NCBI RefSeq assembly: GCF_009939225.1
Contig: NZ_JAACJR010000008.1
Span: forward strand, 431,107-495,106
Length of the DNA stretch: 64,000 bases
Direction of reading: 5' to 3'
Source: Sediminibacterium soli
Lineage (GTDB): Bacteria; Bacteroidota; Bacteroidia; Chitinophagales; Chitinophagaceae
The stretch's first letter is position 1. The number at the start of each line of letters is the position of its first letter. The position numbers were made by a program, and so were the translations under genes. Shown here piece after piece: positions 16,204 through 25,949 of the stretch. Below the pieces are notes generated by a model, which was not told the DNA's origin, made no database searches, and worked only from the letters and a program-made list of their open reading frames with translations.

Positions 16204-19131
16204 TTATTTGCCCGCCAATCCCTCCCAGGTGATCGCTGTATAATACATGGCGCCGATCGTTGGTCCGCCTGCATACTGTATGTGACGCGTATCCAGTATA
16301 TTGGCGCCGCCCAGTTTGACCGTTGACCTGAATGCAGGCAAACGGAAAGTCAGCTGCGCGTCAACCGTACTGATGGCTTCAACCCTTCCGTTCACCAGCG
16401 GACTCTCCCATAAAAAACCATCCTGCCATTTCCATACGATATTGAAACCGATGTTGCGCGTAACAGCCCTGTTACCGAACGAGAGATTGGATGTCCAGGC
16501 AGGTGTATTGAACCCGGTCACAAAAAGATCCGGTGTATGATTGCCCCTGATACCGTTGTAATTCGCATTTCCCGACAGTGCATACCCCTGCTGAAAGCGA
16601 TACGTAATGCCCAGCGAAGAACCGTAGCTGGTATAATGGTTTACCGCGTTGGTATATACCCTGTACCGTTCCTGCCCTTTGCTGGCCGCATTGCCATTGG
16701 CGGCTGCGGTTGCATCGCGGTTACGATCGATCATAGCGATAACCGCGGCATCGGAACCGATCTGCTCTCCCGTCGGTACAAAAACCTGCACCTGTCCCAA
16801 AAAACCGTCATACACATTTGTATAGGCGTCGATATCAAGCAGCAACCTGTCGTCGAACAACACCGTTTTATAACCGATCTCGAACGATACAATGCCTTCG
16901 GGCCTGCCATCGGGCAGGTTGGCTGCCTGTAACAGGTTGCGGTTGGCCAGCGCCGCTGCATCTGTGTTGCCGGCAGCTTTTACCGCGGCGTTGAAAATAG
17001 CCACCGAAGATTGCGTATAACTGTTCTCACGGTAACCCAGTCCTTCGTTGATCACCGGTAAAATACCCACGCGTTTTACACGGCCGTTGTTAACATACGA
17101 CAATGCCTCGAACAGCGCAGGAAAACGATACCCTTTCTGGAAAGTGAACCGGATATTGTGTTTTTTGGCGATCGTATACACCACCGCCGCTCTTGGCGTG
17201 AACTGTACGGGAAAAGCGGTGTTGCCATCCGCACGCAGCGAAGCATTCAGTTTCAGCCGGTCTTCGAGCAGATTTTTTGTCAGCTGAATAAACCCGCCTG
17301 CTTTCCGGTAATAGGTCCTGGCACCAAAACTTCCATCGGGCAAGGGTGTGTTGCGGTCTGCGATGGGTCTGCTGAAGTCGACAAAGTTATTTCCGTCGGG
17401 AATCAGTTCATATACCCTTACATCAGCACCGGTGAGTACATTGGCGAACTTCAGGTAGGGTGTAAGATTCCACTGCGCTTCGATATGATACAGGTTACTT
17501 TTCTGCACCAGCGCCGCACCGCCGGTTACCGGTGCGTTGGGAATGGACGAAGAGCGGATATCCCAGTTATTGATGCGGATAATGGAATCTTTCACCGCTG
17601 CAAAACGCGGAGTGCCCGGTTCAGCCCTGCCAAGATCCGCCTGCTCGCGGGCATACTGTGTGGCTGCGACAAGATTGGCCGAGGTGAGCGCTCCGCCATG
17701 CGATCCGGCATAGGCGTTGAGTGCATCCCTGTACTTGGCTCCCCATTGCGATGCGCTGCCACCGGTATACAGGTCAAGGTTATCGGCCAGCGGTTTTACA
17801 TTATACGAATTGCCGGTGTTCTCCTGCGAAACATATGCTTTCACCGTAATATTCCTTGTCTTCAGTTCCAGCTGGTGGTTCTGCACCACCACATTGTCCA
17901 GCCTTATCTTGTTGCCCCGCTGAAATACGCCATCCATCTTTCCTGCACGGTAAGAATAGGTTATGGCCGCACCCTCGCTGAAACGGTATTGCAGCGCCAT
18001 ATCAAACTTGAGGTTGTCCACTTTTGGATCCACCAGGTCTTTTTCCCAGTAACCGGTGCGTGCCACGGTAAGCGTTCTGTTTGTCTGCCCGTCGATGGTC
18101 AGACCCGTAACAGACACCGTATTGCTTCCGGCAAGTGCATCGTCGCCGTATTTATTCCATCCGTCAAAAGCAATGTTCCCGGCGCCGTTCAGGGAGCTAT
18201 AAGAAGGATTTGCGGTTATCCTGCTGTTGGGATTCTGGTCGTTCCGGTTATCCGATATCCAGTCGGTGCCGCGCAGATAATCCAGGTTCAGTTTAAACGC
18301 AAAACGGTTGCCAAAGGCTCTTGCATACCGGATAGCGGTTTCAGTCAGCAGCGATGGCGGATGGTCTTTTCCATTTACATGATTCACCCCCGTTCGCTGG
18401 TATACACTTAGCCCCTGCGAGGTAAAAGGATTTTTGGTGATCAGGTTGGCCATACCATTGATCGCGTTCATGCCATACAGCGCCGATGCCGCGCCCGGCG
18501 TGATCTCGATACTCTGTATATCGAGTTCGGTGGGACCGATGGCATTTCCCAGGGGAACGCCTAAAGTAGCCGCCTGCATATCGATGCCATCCACCAGTTG
18601 CATGAAACGGAAATTATTGGGGATATTGAATCCCCTTGTATTCGGCACTTTGAATGTGAGCGATGAAGTGGTGAGCTGCACGCCTTTTACATTGCCCAGT
18701 GCATCGTAAAAACTGGCGGCGGGTGTTTCTTTCAAAGCACGCAGATCTAGCTTTTCGATGGCAACGGGTGAGCGCAGCAGCTTTTCGGCAGTGCGACTGG
18801 CCGTTACCACCACTTCGTTGGCGATATATGTTTGCGCCGTAAGCTGAACGGTCAGTTGCGAGCTGCTGTTCTTTATCTCCAGTTCCTGCGGTGCAAAACC
18901 GATTGCCGTTATCACCAGGCGGAAAGGCAGTTTCTGACTCACGATAAGCGAAAACCTGCCGGCTGAATCGGTCAGCGTTCCTTTTGTTGTATTTTTTACG
19001 GAAACGGCCACGGAAGGCAATGCTTCGTGGCTCTCGCCCACGATCTTACCACTGATGATCAGCGCGCCGTTGAGCTGGGCATGGGCGAAAAAAGGAAACA
19101 GCACCAGCGATAATATCCATTGTTTTTTCAT
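16204..19131 (-). CDS. TonB-dependent receptor of the sulfur cluster
   Basis: A 975-residue outer-membrane receptor. The signal peptide MKKQWILSLVLFPFFAHAQ is preferred to an earlier in-frame ATG. A carboxypeptidase-regulatory-like domain (about 30-105) is followed by the plug (NEVVVTASRTAEKLLRSPVA, DIQSIEITPGAASALYGMNA) and a long barrel. It lacks the SusC signature and no SusD gene is adjacent, so it is not a glycan transporter of that type. It sits between cysI and the siroheme synthase-TauE fusion, all in the same direction, with its own palindromic operator 211 bases upstream. The likely cargo is a sulfur compound (for example a sulfonate, sulfate ester or a cobalamin-like or siderophore ligand), but it cannot be read from sequence. 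Confidence 0.9.
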   Translation of the reverse strand: MKKQWILSLVLFPFFAHAQLNGALIISGKIVGESHEALPSVAVSVKNTTKGTLTDSAGRFSLIVSQKLPFRLVITAIGFAPQELEIKNSSSQLTVQLTAQTYIANEVVVTASRTAEKLLRSPVAIEKLDLRALKETPAASFYDALGNVKGVQLTTSSLTFKVPNTRGFNIPNNFRFMQLVDGIDMQAATLGVPLGNAIGPTELDIQSIEITPGAASALYGMNAINGMANLITKNPFTSQGLSVYQRTGVNHVNGKDHPPSLLTETAIRYARAFGNRFAFKLNLDYLRGTDWISDNRNDQNPNSRITANPSYSSLNGAGNIAFDGWNKYGDDALAGSNTVSVTGLTIDGQTNRTLTVARTGYWEKDLVDPKVDNLKFDMALQYRFSEGAAITYSYRAGKMDGVFQRGNKIRLDNVVVQNHQLELKTRNITVKAYVSQENTGNSYNVKPLADNLDLYTGGSASQWGAKYRDALNAYAGSHGGALTSANLVAATQYAREQADLGRAEPGTPRFAAVKDSIIRINNWDIRSSSIPNAPVTGGAALVQKSNLYHIEAQWNLTPYLKFANVLTGADVRVYELIPDGNNFVDFSRPIADRNTPLPDGSFGARTYYRKAGGFIQLTKNLLEDRLKLNASLRADGNTAFPVQFTPRAAVVYTIAKKHNIRFTFQKGYRFPALFEALSYVNNGRVKRVGILPVINEGLGYRENSYTQSSVAIFNAAVKAAGNTDAAALANRNLLQAANLPDGRPEGIVSFEIGYKTVLFDDRLLLDIDAYTNVYDGFLGQVQVFVPTGEQIGSDAAVIAMIDRNRDATAAANGNAASKGQERYRVYTNAVNHYTSYGSSLGITYRFQQGYALSGNANYNGIRGNHTPDLFVTGFNTPAWTSNLSFGNRAVTRNIGFNIVWKWQDGFLWESPLVNGRVEAISTVDAQLTFRLPAFRSTVKLGGANILDTRHIQYAGGPTIGAMYYTAITWEGLAGK

Positions 19132-19341
19132 AACAGTATTTTGTGAGACAATAACCTGCCACATCGTATGCTGACGATGATAAGCGTAGGTATTGCTGTG
19201 TGTATTCGGGTTTTATATTGAACCGGAAGCAGTCTGGCTGTCTGTCCGCTGGGAAACAAAACAACATCGGCGCTGGAAAATGATGACCGGAAACAGGTAT
19301 AACATGGGGTTTGTGTGATTACGGCGTAAAAATATTAATTC

Positions 19342-19358
19342 TCTACTAAATTAGTAGA
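19342..19358 (-). promoter_or_regulatory. Sulfur-cluster palindrome, copy 1 (perfect)
   Basis: TCTACTAAATTAGTAGA is a perfect 17-base palindrome about a central A. It lies in the 329-base gap between cysI and the TonB receptor, about 210 bases before the receptor ATG. Related sequences occur at 16040-16056 and 26799-26813, both also before sulfur genes. It is a strong candidate operator for an Rrf2-type sulfur regulator not encoded in this window. Confidence 0.65.
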
Positions 19359-19414
19359 CTTTTAGTCAATTATTTTTTATCACATAAAAAGCAGGAAAAA
19401 TGTTACGGAAAAAA

Positions 19415-21085
19415 TCAGTTGCGTAATACCGTTACCAACGCAAAATCCCCGAAGGTCTGGCCTGGTTTCCGGCCGGAGGAATAAGCCGCAAAAAGATCAT
19501 CCAGCACGGGTAATATCTCCGTTTCGTCGATGTTCTCTTTGTAAATGCGGTTCAGCCGTTCACCCAGTCTGTCGCCGCCGATATGCAGGTTGTAGCGGCC
19601 GGGGCCTGTGCCTACAAAACCGATTTCGGCCGCATAAGAACGTGCGCAGCCGTTGGGGCAACCGGTCATCCGGATGATGATCTCATCGTTTGCCAGGCCG
19701 TGTTTGTCCAGCAGCGATTCGATCTTATCGATCAGCGAAGGCATGTATCGCTGCGCCTCGGCCAGTGCCAGCGGGCAGGTTGGCAGGGCCACGCAGGCCA
19801 TGGAATGTTTGCGGATAAGTGAGGTTGTTTCGGTATGGGCTATCACCCCGTATTGCGCCAGCATTGCATCGATTGAGGCCTTATCTGCCTCTTTTACATC
19901 GCTGATGATCACGTTCTGGTTGCAGGTGAAACGGAAATTGGTTTTACCGGTTTCTGCAACGGTGAGCAGGGCCGACTTCAGTTTGATTTTTTCATCATCC
20001 AGCACCCGGCCGTTCTCAATAAACACCGTGTAATGCCAGTCGCCTGATTCGCTCTGCTCCCATCCGAAATGATCTTTTCTCTCGGTGAAGGTATAGTCGC
20101 GCACAGGCTCCAGCGCAAAACCGGTCCGTTTCTCAAGTTCCGTTCTGTACCAGTCGGCGCCGTATTTGTCAACGGTATATTTCAGTCTCGCAAGCTTACG
20201 GTCTGAACGGTTGCCGTAATCGCGCTGTATGGTGGCAATCTCGTAAATCGCTTTCAGTGTTTTTTCCTCCGTATCGGTGAACCCGATAAGGGTGGCGAGT
20301 CTCGGGTAAGTTTCGGCATTGCCATGTGTGCTCGATAATCCGCCGCCGATGGCAATGTTAAACCCTTTCAGTTCGTTGTTTTCGATCACCGCAATAAGAC
20401 CGATATCGTTGGCAAACACATCCACATCGTTATTGGGTGGTATGGCAATGCCTATCTTGAATTTACGCGGCAGGTAGCGGTCCTGGTACAGCGGATCTTC
20501 CTCTTCTTTTTTGTCAACCAGCTGCTGATCGCCCAGCCATATTTCGTAATAGGCTTTTGTTTTGGGCATCAGCAGGCTGCTGATCTTAGCTGCATAGCCA
20601 AATACCTGTTCGTGTATGGCTGATTGCGCGGGATGCGAACTGCACAACACGTTTCGGTTAATATCGCCGCAGGTGGCGATGGAATCCAGCCGGGCAGCAT
20701 TAAACGCCTTGATGGTTGGCCTGATCGATGATTTCAGTATACCGTGCAGCTGTATGGTCTGGCGCGAAGTGATCTTGATCACACCCGTTGAATTCTGACC
20801 GGCAACATCATGCACGGCTATCCATTTTTCGGCCGATAAAAAGCCGCCGGGCAAACGCAGGCGTATCATAAAAGAATACAGCCTGTCGAGCTTCCTGGCC
20901 GCGCGCTCCTCTCTTCTGTCACGGTCATCCTGCTGGTACATGCCATGAAATTTGATCAGGGCCTGGTCGTCTTCGCGGATGGCACCGGTATGTTCATCGC
21001 GCAGACTCTGTTTCAGGGTGCCGCGCAGGCCGTCACTGGCCATTTTGATCTTTTCTATCTGGGAAAGGTTACCTGGTTCAGGCAT
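19415..21085 (-). CDS. cysI: Sulfite reductase hemoprotein subunit (beta)
   Basis: A 556-residue cytoplasmic hemoprotein that reduces sulfite to sulfide with six electrons, using siroheme and a 4Fe-4S cluster. The two halves each carry ferredoxin-like and sulfite/nitrite reductase domains. The cluster ligands are visible near the C terminus: CVALPTCPLALAEA gives C-x5-C, and MTGCPNGCARSYAAEIGFVG gives C-x3-C. The early FHGMYQQDDRDRR is the usual CysI start region. I chose ATG at 21085; an in-frame TTG 33 bases upstream, seven bases beyond the cysJ stop, is an alternative. Its electron donor CysJ is encoded just upstream. Confidence 0.95.
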   Translation of the reverse strand: MPEPGNLSQIEKIKMASDGLRGTLKQSLRDEHTGAIREDDQALIKFHGMYQQDDRDRREERAARKLDRLYSFMIRLRLPGGFLSAEKWIAVHDVAGQNSTGVIKITSRQTIQLHGILKSSIRPTIKAFNAARLDSIATCGDINRNVLCSSHPAQSAIHEQVFGYAAKISSLLMPKTKAYYEIWLGDQQLVDKKEEEDPLYQDRYLPRKFKIGIAIPPNNDVDVFANDIGLIAVIENNELKGFNIAIGGGLSSTHGNAETYPRLATLIGFTDTEEKTLKAIYEIATIQRDYGNRSDRKLARLKYTVDKYGADWYRTELEKRTGFALEPVRDYTFTERKDHFGWEQSESGDWHYTVFIENGRVLDDEKIKLKSALLTVAETGKTNFRFTCNQNVIISDVKEADKASIDAMLAQYGVIAHTETTSLIRKHSMACVALPTCPLALAEAQRYMPSLIDKIESLLDKHGLANDEIIIRMTGCPNGCARSYAAEIGFVGTGPGRYNLHIGGDRLGERLNRIYKENIDETEILPVLDDLFAAYSSGRKPGQTFGDFALVTVLRN

Positions 21086-21125
21086 CGGGTTCTGGTTAAG
21101 CGGGTGGTTTGTTTGCAATCAGGTA

Positions 21126-22838
21126 TCAATACACATCTTTGTTGTACCGTCCTGTTGTTTTCAGGTTTTCAAAATAAGCGGCGGCATCCGTTGCAGACAA
21201 TCCGCCATATCGTTCAATGATGGTCAGCAGTATGTATTCCACATCCACACTCATCGGCGTTTTTTTACCGCCCACGTACAGGTAAGCACCGTTTTCGATC
21301 CATTCAAACACTTCCCTGCCCTGCTCCAGCAGTTTGTGGTGTACGCGCGTATAAGGCCTGTCTTTTGCAAATGCGAGACTGAGTTTATTCAACACACCTG
21401 TTTCATACCAGTTCTGCAGCTCTGTCTGGTACAGGAAATCGGATACAAAATGATCTTCGCCAAAGAACAGCCAGTTTCTGCCGCCCGCCCCCGTGGCATC
21501 GCGCTCCGACAGGAACGATCTGAACGCCGCAACACCTGTTCCCGGGCCGATCATCAGCACATCCTTATCCGCTTCGGGCAACCTGAAGCGTTTGTTCTTC
21601 TGCACAAAAAATTCAATGGCATCGTCTTCGTGCAAACCGGCAAAATACTCAGAGCAAACGCCTGTTTTCTGCTGGCCGCCGCTGAGAAAAACATCTTTCT
21701 CCACGGTAAGATGCACTTCGCCGCTATGCGCAGCCGGTGAGGATGCGATGGTATAGATCCTGGGCGACTGTGCCGGCAATACCTGTAATACCTCCTCAAA
21801 CTGGCTGCCGCCTGTTACGGGGTAAATACGAAGCAGGTCCAGCAGATCCATCTTTGTTTCGGGAATAGACTGCTGTACGATCTCCGCGTATTTTTTCACC
21901 ACCCGTTCGTGCAGGTAGTTTAGGGACAGTTTTTTCTTCAGCAGATCGTATACGCTGTATTCATGGTCTTTGTGTTTTACGGTTTTCTCCCTGTCTGCGT
22001 TGGCCAAACCGATGATCTGCTCCACCAGCGCCGTTGTATTCTCCGGAACGATGCCTATGGAATCACCGGGAAGGCAGTCCACTTCTTCGTCTATACCCAG
22101 TTCAATATGCCAAGTCTCCTTCGGAGAGTCGGTATCATGCAGGTTGATATGGGTGAGTACGGTTCCCCTGTAAATTTTCTTATTCGATTTCTGCGCAGCA
22201 ACGGCTGCGGGTTTAACGGCAACAACCGGGGCGGCGGCTGCGGTGGCAGTGTCAAAGGTCTGCAATACCTGTTCAAACCAATGCTCCGCATCGGTTTCAT
22301 AATCCACATCGCATTTACGCATGGGAATGATGCGGCGGCCACCCAGTTTCTGCAACTGCTGGTCAACATCCTCGCCTGTTTTGCAGAAGAACGGGTACGA
22401 AGTGTCGCCCAATGCCAGCACACTGTATTTCAGGTTATCGAGGCGGAAACCGTTTTTGTGAATATGATCGTAAAATTTCTGCGCTGCCGCCGGCGGCTCT
22501 CCGTCTCCCTGCGTGCTGATCACCACAAACAGGTTTTCCTCTTTGGTGATATCGTTCACGCGGTACTGGTCGAGGCTCAGCAGTTTCACCGGAAGGCTTT
22601 TTTTCTTTGCCCTTGCGGCAAGATCGGTTGCCAGTTTTTTGGCATTACCTGTTTCCGTTCCGTAAACAACCGTCATTTTCTTTGACAATGCCGGTGCGTT
22701 CTCTTTGACCGCCTGTGACGGCAATAAGGCAACATCAGACAGTATGCCTGAAAGATATCCGCTGATCCATACCAGTTCTTCCTTACTGCAGGAGGCGGCA
22801 AACTCTTCCCATATTTTCTGTTTAGGCCCTGTCAGCAT
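21126..22838 (-). CDS. cysJ: Sulfite reductase flavoprotein subunit (alpha)
   Basis: A 570-residue flavoprotein carrying electrons from NADPH through FAD and FMN to CysI. After a short N-terminal segment the flavodoxin domain has VVYGTETGNAKKLATDLA, STQGDGEPPAAA and LALGDTSYPFFCKTGEDVD. The FAD-binding region contains RIYTIASSPAAHSGEVHLTV. The NADPH-binding region has IGPGTGVAAFRSFLSER, and the chain ends TGRYNKDVY like E. coli CysJ. Its 5' end overlaps the methyltransferase gene by 17 bases, indicating one operon and translational coupling. Confidence 0.95.
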   Translation of the reverse strand: MLTGPKQKIWEEFAASCSKEELVWISGYLSGILSDVALLPSQAVKENAPALSKKMTVVYGTETGNAKKLATDLAARAKKKSLPVKLLSLDQYRVNDITKEENLFVVISTQGDGEPPAAAQKFYDHIHKNGFRLDNLKYSVLALGDTSYPFFCKTGEDVDQQLQKLGGRRIIPMRKCDVDYETDAEHWFEQVLQTFDTATAAAAPVVAVKPAAVAAQKSNKKIYRGTVLTHINLHDTDSPKETWHIELGIDEEVDCLPGDSIGIVPENTTALVEQIIGLANADREKTVKHKDHEYSVYDLLKKKLSLNYLHERVVKKYAEIVQQSIPETKMDLLDLLRIYPVTGGSQFEEVLQVLPAQSPRIYTIASSPAAHSGEVHLTVEKDVFLSGGQQKTGVCSEYFAGLHEDDAIEFFVQKNKRFRLPEADKDVLMIGPGTGVAAFRSFLSERDATGAGGRNWLFFGEDHFVSDFLYQTELQNWYETGVLNKLSLAFAKDRPYTRVHHKLLEQGREVFEWIENGAYLYVGGKKTPMSVDVEYILLTIIERYGGLSATDAAAYFENLKTTGRYNKDVY

Positions 22839-23670
22839 AACGTTTGTTTTTTGTAGCCGTGGCTATTGGTTCCACAGCGGCGGTCAAAGGCTGGAAATAA
22901 TATTTTCTTTCTTCCGATTCTTCCTGCCACTGAAGCGATGCGTGGAGACCGACCACATCTCCCACTACGATCAGCGAAGGCGAAAGGAATTCGATACCCT
23001 GCAATTTAGACGCGTATTCATGAACCGGCGCGGTGTATACCCGCTGGTAAGGCGTGGTTGCCTGCTCTATTACGGCAAGCTGTTTGTCCCTGCCGATACC
23101 ATGTTCGATCAGTTTGTCAGCAAGACCGTTCAGGGTTTCCGACGACATATAAAATACCAGCGTATCGTTTGTCTGTGCAAGATCTTTCCATTGCGCATCG
23201 CCGATCAGCGATGACTGGTAATAAGTGAGGAAACGAACGGCGGTTGCATATCCCCTGGCGGTGAGCGGCATTCCTGCATAGGCTGCGGCGCCCGACGCTG
23301 CCGTTACGCCCGGAACGATCTCGTAGGGAATCTTATTTGCCGCAAGCACATTCAGTTCGTTCAGGATATTGGAAAAAAAAGAAACATCACCGCCTTTTAA
23401 CCGCACCACATATTTTCCCTGCATTGCATATTTAACCAGCAGCGCATCGATCGTTTCCTGTGGCGTGGATATACCCCGGCGGCATTGCTTACCCACTTCC
23501 ACCAGCTCTGCACCCGCGGGCACATAGCGGCGGATGATCTCTGCACTCACCAGCCGGTCTGTCAACACAACATCGGCCCGGCGAAGACAGTCAGCCGCCT
23601 TCACCGTGATCAGGTCCGGATCGCCCGGTCCCGCTCCCGCAAGTATTACTTTGCCAATGTTCTTTTTCAA
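22822..23670 (-). CDS. cobA: Uroporphyrinogen-III C-methyltransferase (SUMT)
   Basis: A 282-residue cytoplasmic enzyme that methylates uroporphyrinogen III twice with S-adenosylmethionine to give precorrin-2, the substrate of the siroheme synthase domain encoded at 14469-15992. The motifs are GKVILAGAGPGDPDLITVKA, VVRLKGGDVSFF, YEIVPGVTAASGAAAYAGMP and TLVFYMSSETLNGLADKLIE. It corresponds to the C-terminal half of E. coli CysG, so the CysG activities are split here over two genes. It overlaps cysJ downstream and lies 35 bases after cysN. Confidence 0.93.
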   Translation of the reverse strand: MKKNIGKVILAGAGPGDPDLITVKAADCLRRADVVLTDRLVSAEIIRRYVPAGAELVEVGKQCRRGISTPQETIDALLVKYAMQGKYVVRLKGGDVSFFSNILNELNVLAANKIPYEIVPGVTAASGAAAYAGMPLTARGYATAVRFLTYYQSSLIGDAQWKDLAQTNDTLVFYMSSETLNGLADKLIEHGIGRDKQLAVIEQATTPYQRVYTAPVHEYASKLQGIEFLSPSLIVVGDVVGLHASLQWQEESEERKYYFQPLTAAVEPIATATKNKRYADRA

Positions 23671-23705
23671 TGCCGTTTATTTAAAATTCGATACCCGTTA
23701 CACAA

Positions 23706-24944
23706 TTACCGGATCATACACGCGCCCACCGTTACATTGCTGGTTTCATCGATCAGTATGGCCCCGCCGTTTGCCCTGAAATCATCATAGGGATCGTAGG
23801 CCACCGGTGTTGCCGTTTTAATCTTTACGCGAACGATATCGTTCAGTCCCGCTTCCGCAGACGCCTTCTTTTCAAGTGTATGAACATCCAGTTTGTATTC
23901 GATCTCTTTTACGATCGCTTTTACCCTTTTGCTGTTGATCTGCAACAGGTATTTGTTTCCTTCATTAAGCGACTTGCTTCCCATCCAGCAAAGATCCACC
24001 AGCAACTCCTGCTCCAGCCTGGGAAGATTGGCAGAAGGAACGATCAGGTCGCCGCGACTGATATCGATATCGTCTTCGAGGTGCAGAACAATACTCTGCG
24101 GCGCAAAAGCTTCCGCAACTTCCTGTCCGCCGATCTCGATGGATTGTATTTTACTGCGGTGACCCGAGGGCAATACCGTTACCGCATCCCCTTTCCGGTA
24201 AATACCGCTGATCAGTTTGCCCGCATAACCCCGGTAATCGTGCAGGTCTTCTGTCTGCGGACGTATCACATACTGCACCGGAAAACGTGCATCGCTCAGG
24301 TTGGTGGCGCTTTCCACTTCAATCGTCTCCAGCAGATCCAGCAGGGCCCTTCCTTCGTACCAGGGAATATTGGCCGAGCGCTCCACCACGTTATCGCCGT
24401 CAAGTGCGCTGATAGGGATATAGGTTACGTTTTTAATTCCCAGCGACTGCGCCAGGTTGGCGTAATCGATCACGATATTGTTATAGGTATCCTGTGAATA
24501 CCCCACCATATCCATTTTATTCACCGCCACCACCACATGCGGAATGTTCAGCAACGCGGCAATGATGGAATGCCTGCGCGTTTGCTCGATCACGCCGTTG
24601 CGTGCGTCTACCAGAATGATGATCAGGTCTGCATTGGAAGCGCCGGTAACCATATTGCGTGTATACTGGATATGACCGGGCGCATCGGCGATGATGAACT
24701 TTCTTTTGGGTGTTGAGAAATACTTATAGGCCACATCGATGGTGATACCCTGTTCCCTCTCTGCACGAAGACCGTCTGTCAGCAATGCCAGGTCGATATC
24801 GCCTTCTTCGCGGTTCTTTGTCTGTTTTTCTATCGCTTCCAGCTGGTCGATCATGATCGATTTGCTGTCGTAGAGCAAACGCCCGATCAGGGTGCTCTTC
24901 CCGTCGTCAACACTTCCTGCGGTGATAAATCTTAAAATATCCAT
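23706..24944 (-). CDS. cysN: Sulfate adenylyltransferase large subunit (GTPase)
   Basis: A 412-residue GTPase that drives ATP sulfurylase (with CysD) to form adenosine 5'-phosphosulfate. The P-loop GSVDDGKST is at residues 10-18, followed by DAPGHIQYTRNM (G3) and VNKMDMV (G4). EF-Tu-like beta-barrel domains II and III follow. The length matches CysN alone, so the C-terminal APS kinase found in CysNC fusions is absent. It lies 96 bases after cysD in the same direction. Confidence 0.95.
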   Translation of the reverse strand: MDILRFITAGSVDDGKSTLIGRLLYDSKSIMIDQLEAIEKQTKNREEGDIDLALLTDGLRAEREQGITIDVAYKYFSTPKRKFIIADAPGHIQYTRNMVTGASNADLIIILVDARNGVIEQTRRHSIIAALLNIPHVVVAVNKMDMVGYSQDTYNNIVIDYANLAQSLGIKNVTYIPISALDGDNVVERSANIPWYEGRALLDLLETIEVESATNLSDARFPVQYVIRPQTEDLHDYRGYAGKLISGIYRKGDAVTVLPSGHRSKIQSIEIGGQEVAEAFAPQSIVLHLEDDIDISRGDLIVPSANLPRLEQELLVDLCWMGSKSLNEGNKYLLQINSKRVKAIVKEIEYKLDVHTLEKKASAEAGLNDIVRVKIKTATPVAYDPYDDFRANGGAILIDETSNVTVGACMIR

Positions 24945-25040
24945 TGTAAACGGTTAAAAAGTTAAAGTTGTGAGACCTTGGCGGAGAATATTCCGTTTCC
25001 GCTCACGATTCCTATACGCTGTCTGTCTTTATCCCAGCCC

Positions 25041-25949
25041 TTAAAAATATCCTCCTTTCTTCCTGTCTTCCATAGCGGCTTCGGAGACTTTGTCGTCGAT
25101 ACGGGTTTCGCCTCTTTCGCTGGTTTTGGTGGCGATGATCTCGTTGATGATATCGTCTATCGTTGCCGCGCCGGATTCCACCGCCGCGGTACAGGTCATA
25201 TCGCCTACGGTGCGGTAACGCACTGTTTTCACACTCACTTTGTCGGTTTCTTCCACCTGTATGAATTCGGATACCGCCACCAGTTGTCCTTCGTGCTCCA
25301 GCACCTCACGCTGGTGCGCAAAGTAGATGGAAGGCAGTTCTATCTTTTCACGCCTGATATAATTCCAGATATCGAGCTCCGTCCAGTTACTGATCGGGAA
25401 CACGCGGACATTCTCTCCTTTATGGATCCTGCCGTTATAGGTGTTCCATAATTCCGGGCGCTGCAGTTTGGGATCCCACTGACCGAACTCGTCGCGAACG
25501 GAGAAGATGCGTTCTTTGGCCCGCGCTTTTTCCTCGTCGCGCCTGGCGCCGCCGATACAGGCATCAAACCGGAATTCGCTGATGGTATCCAGCAGGGTAT
25601 ATGTCTGCAGGGCATTGCGGCTCGCAAATTTTCCTTTTGGCTCGGTCAGGTTCTGGGCCTTGATGGTATCGCCCACATGGCGCACCACCAGTTTCTCACC
25701 GATGCGTTCCGCCAGCGTGTCGCGGAAATCGAGCGCTTCGCGGAAGTTATGACCGGTGTCAATATGCACCAGTGGAAAGGGAAATTTACCCGGTCTGAAC
25801 GCTTTCAGTGCCAGGTGCACCAGTGTTATCGAATCTTTTCCGCCACTGAACAAAAGCGCAGGACGTTCGAATTGCCCGGCCACCTCGCGGAGTATGTGTA
25901 TGGCTTCGGATTCCAGCTGGTCCAAATGGTCTAAACGGTACTTGCTCAT
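25041..25949 (-). CDS. cysD: Sulfate adenylyltransferase small subunit
   Basis: A 302-residue ATP pyrophosphatase-type subunit that transfers the adenylyl group to sulfate together with CysN. The PP-loop is ALLFSGGKDSITLVHLALKA, and the family motifs VHIDTGHNFREALDFRD, GARRDEEKARAKER and the C-terminal DRKKGGYF are present. The start overlaps the cysH stop by four bases (25946-25949). It belongs to the cysH-D-N operon. Confidence 0.96.
   Translation of the reverse strand: MSKYRLDHLDQLESEAIHILREVAGQFERPALLFSGGKDSITLVHLALKAFRPGKFPFPLVHIDTGHNFREALDFRDTLAERIGEKLVVRHVGDTIKAQNLTEPKGKFASRNALQTYTLLDTISEFRFDACIGGARRDEEKARAKERIFSVRDEFGQWDPKLQRPELWNTYNGRIHKGENVRVFPISNWTELDIWNYIRREKIELPSIYFAHQREVLEHEGQLVAVSEFIQVEETDKVSVKTVRYRTVGDMTCTAAVESGAATIDDIINEIIATKTSERGETRIDDKVSEAAMEDRKKGGYF

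Noticed and set aside
17158-18411. A plus-strand frame of 417 codons opposite the TonB receptor
   Set aside because: It is antisense to a clear receptor gene, has no recognisable motif, and long antisense frames are common here because of codon composition.
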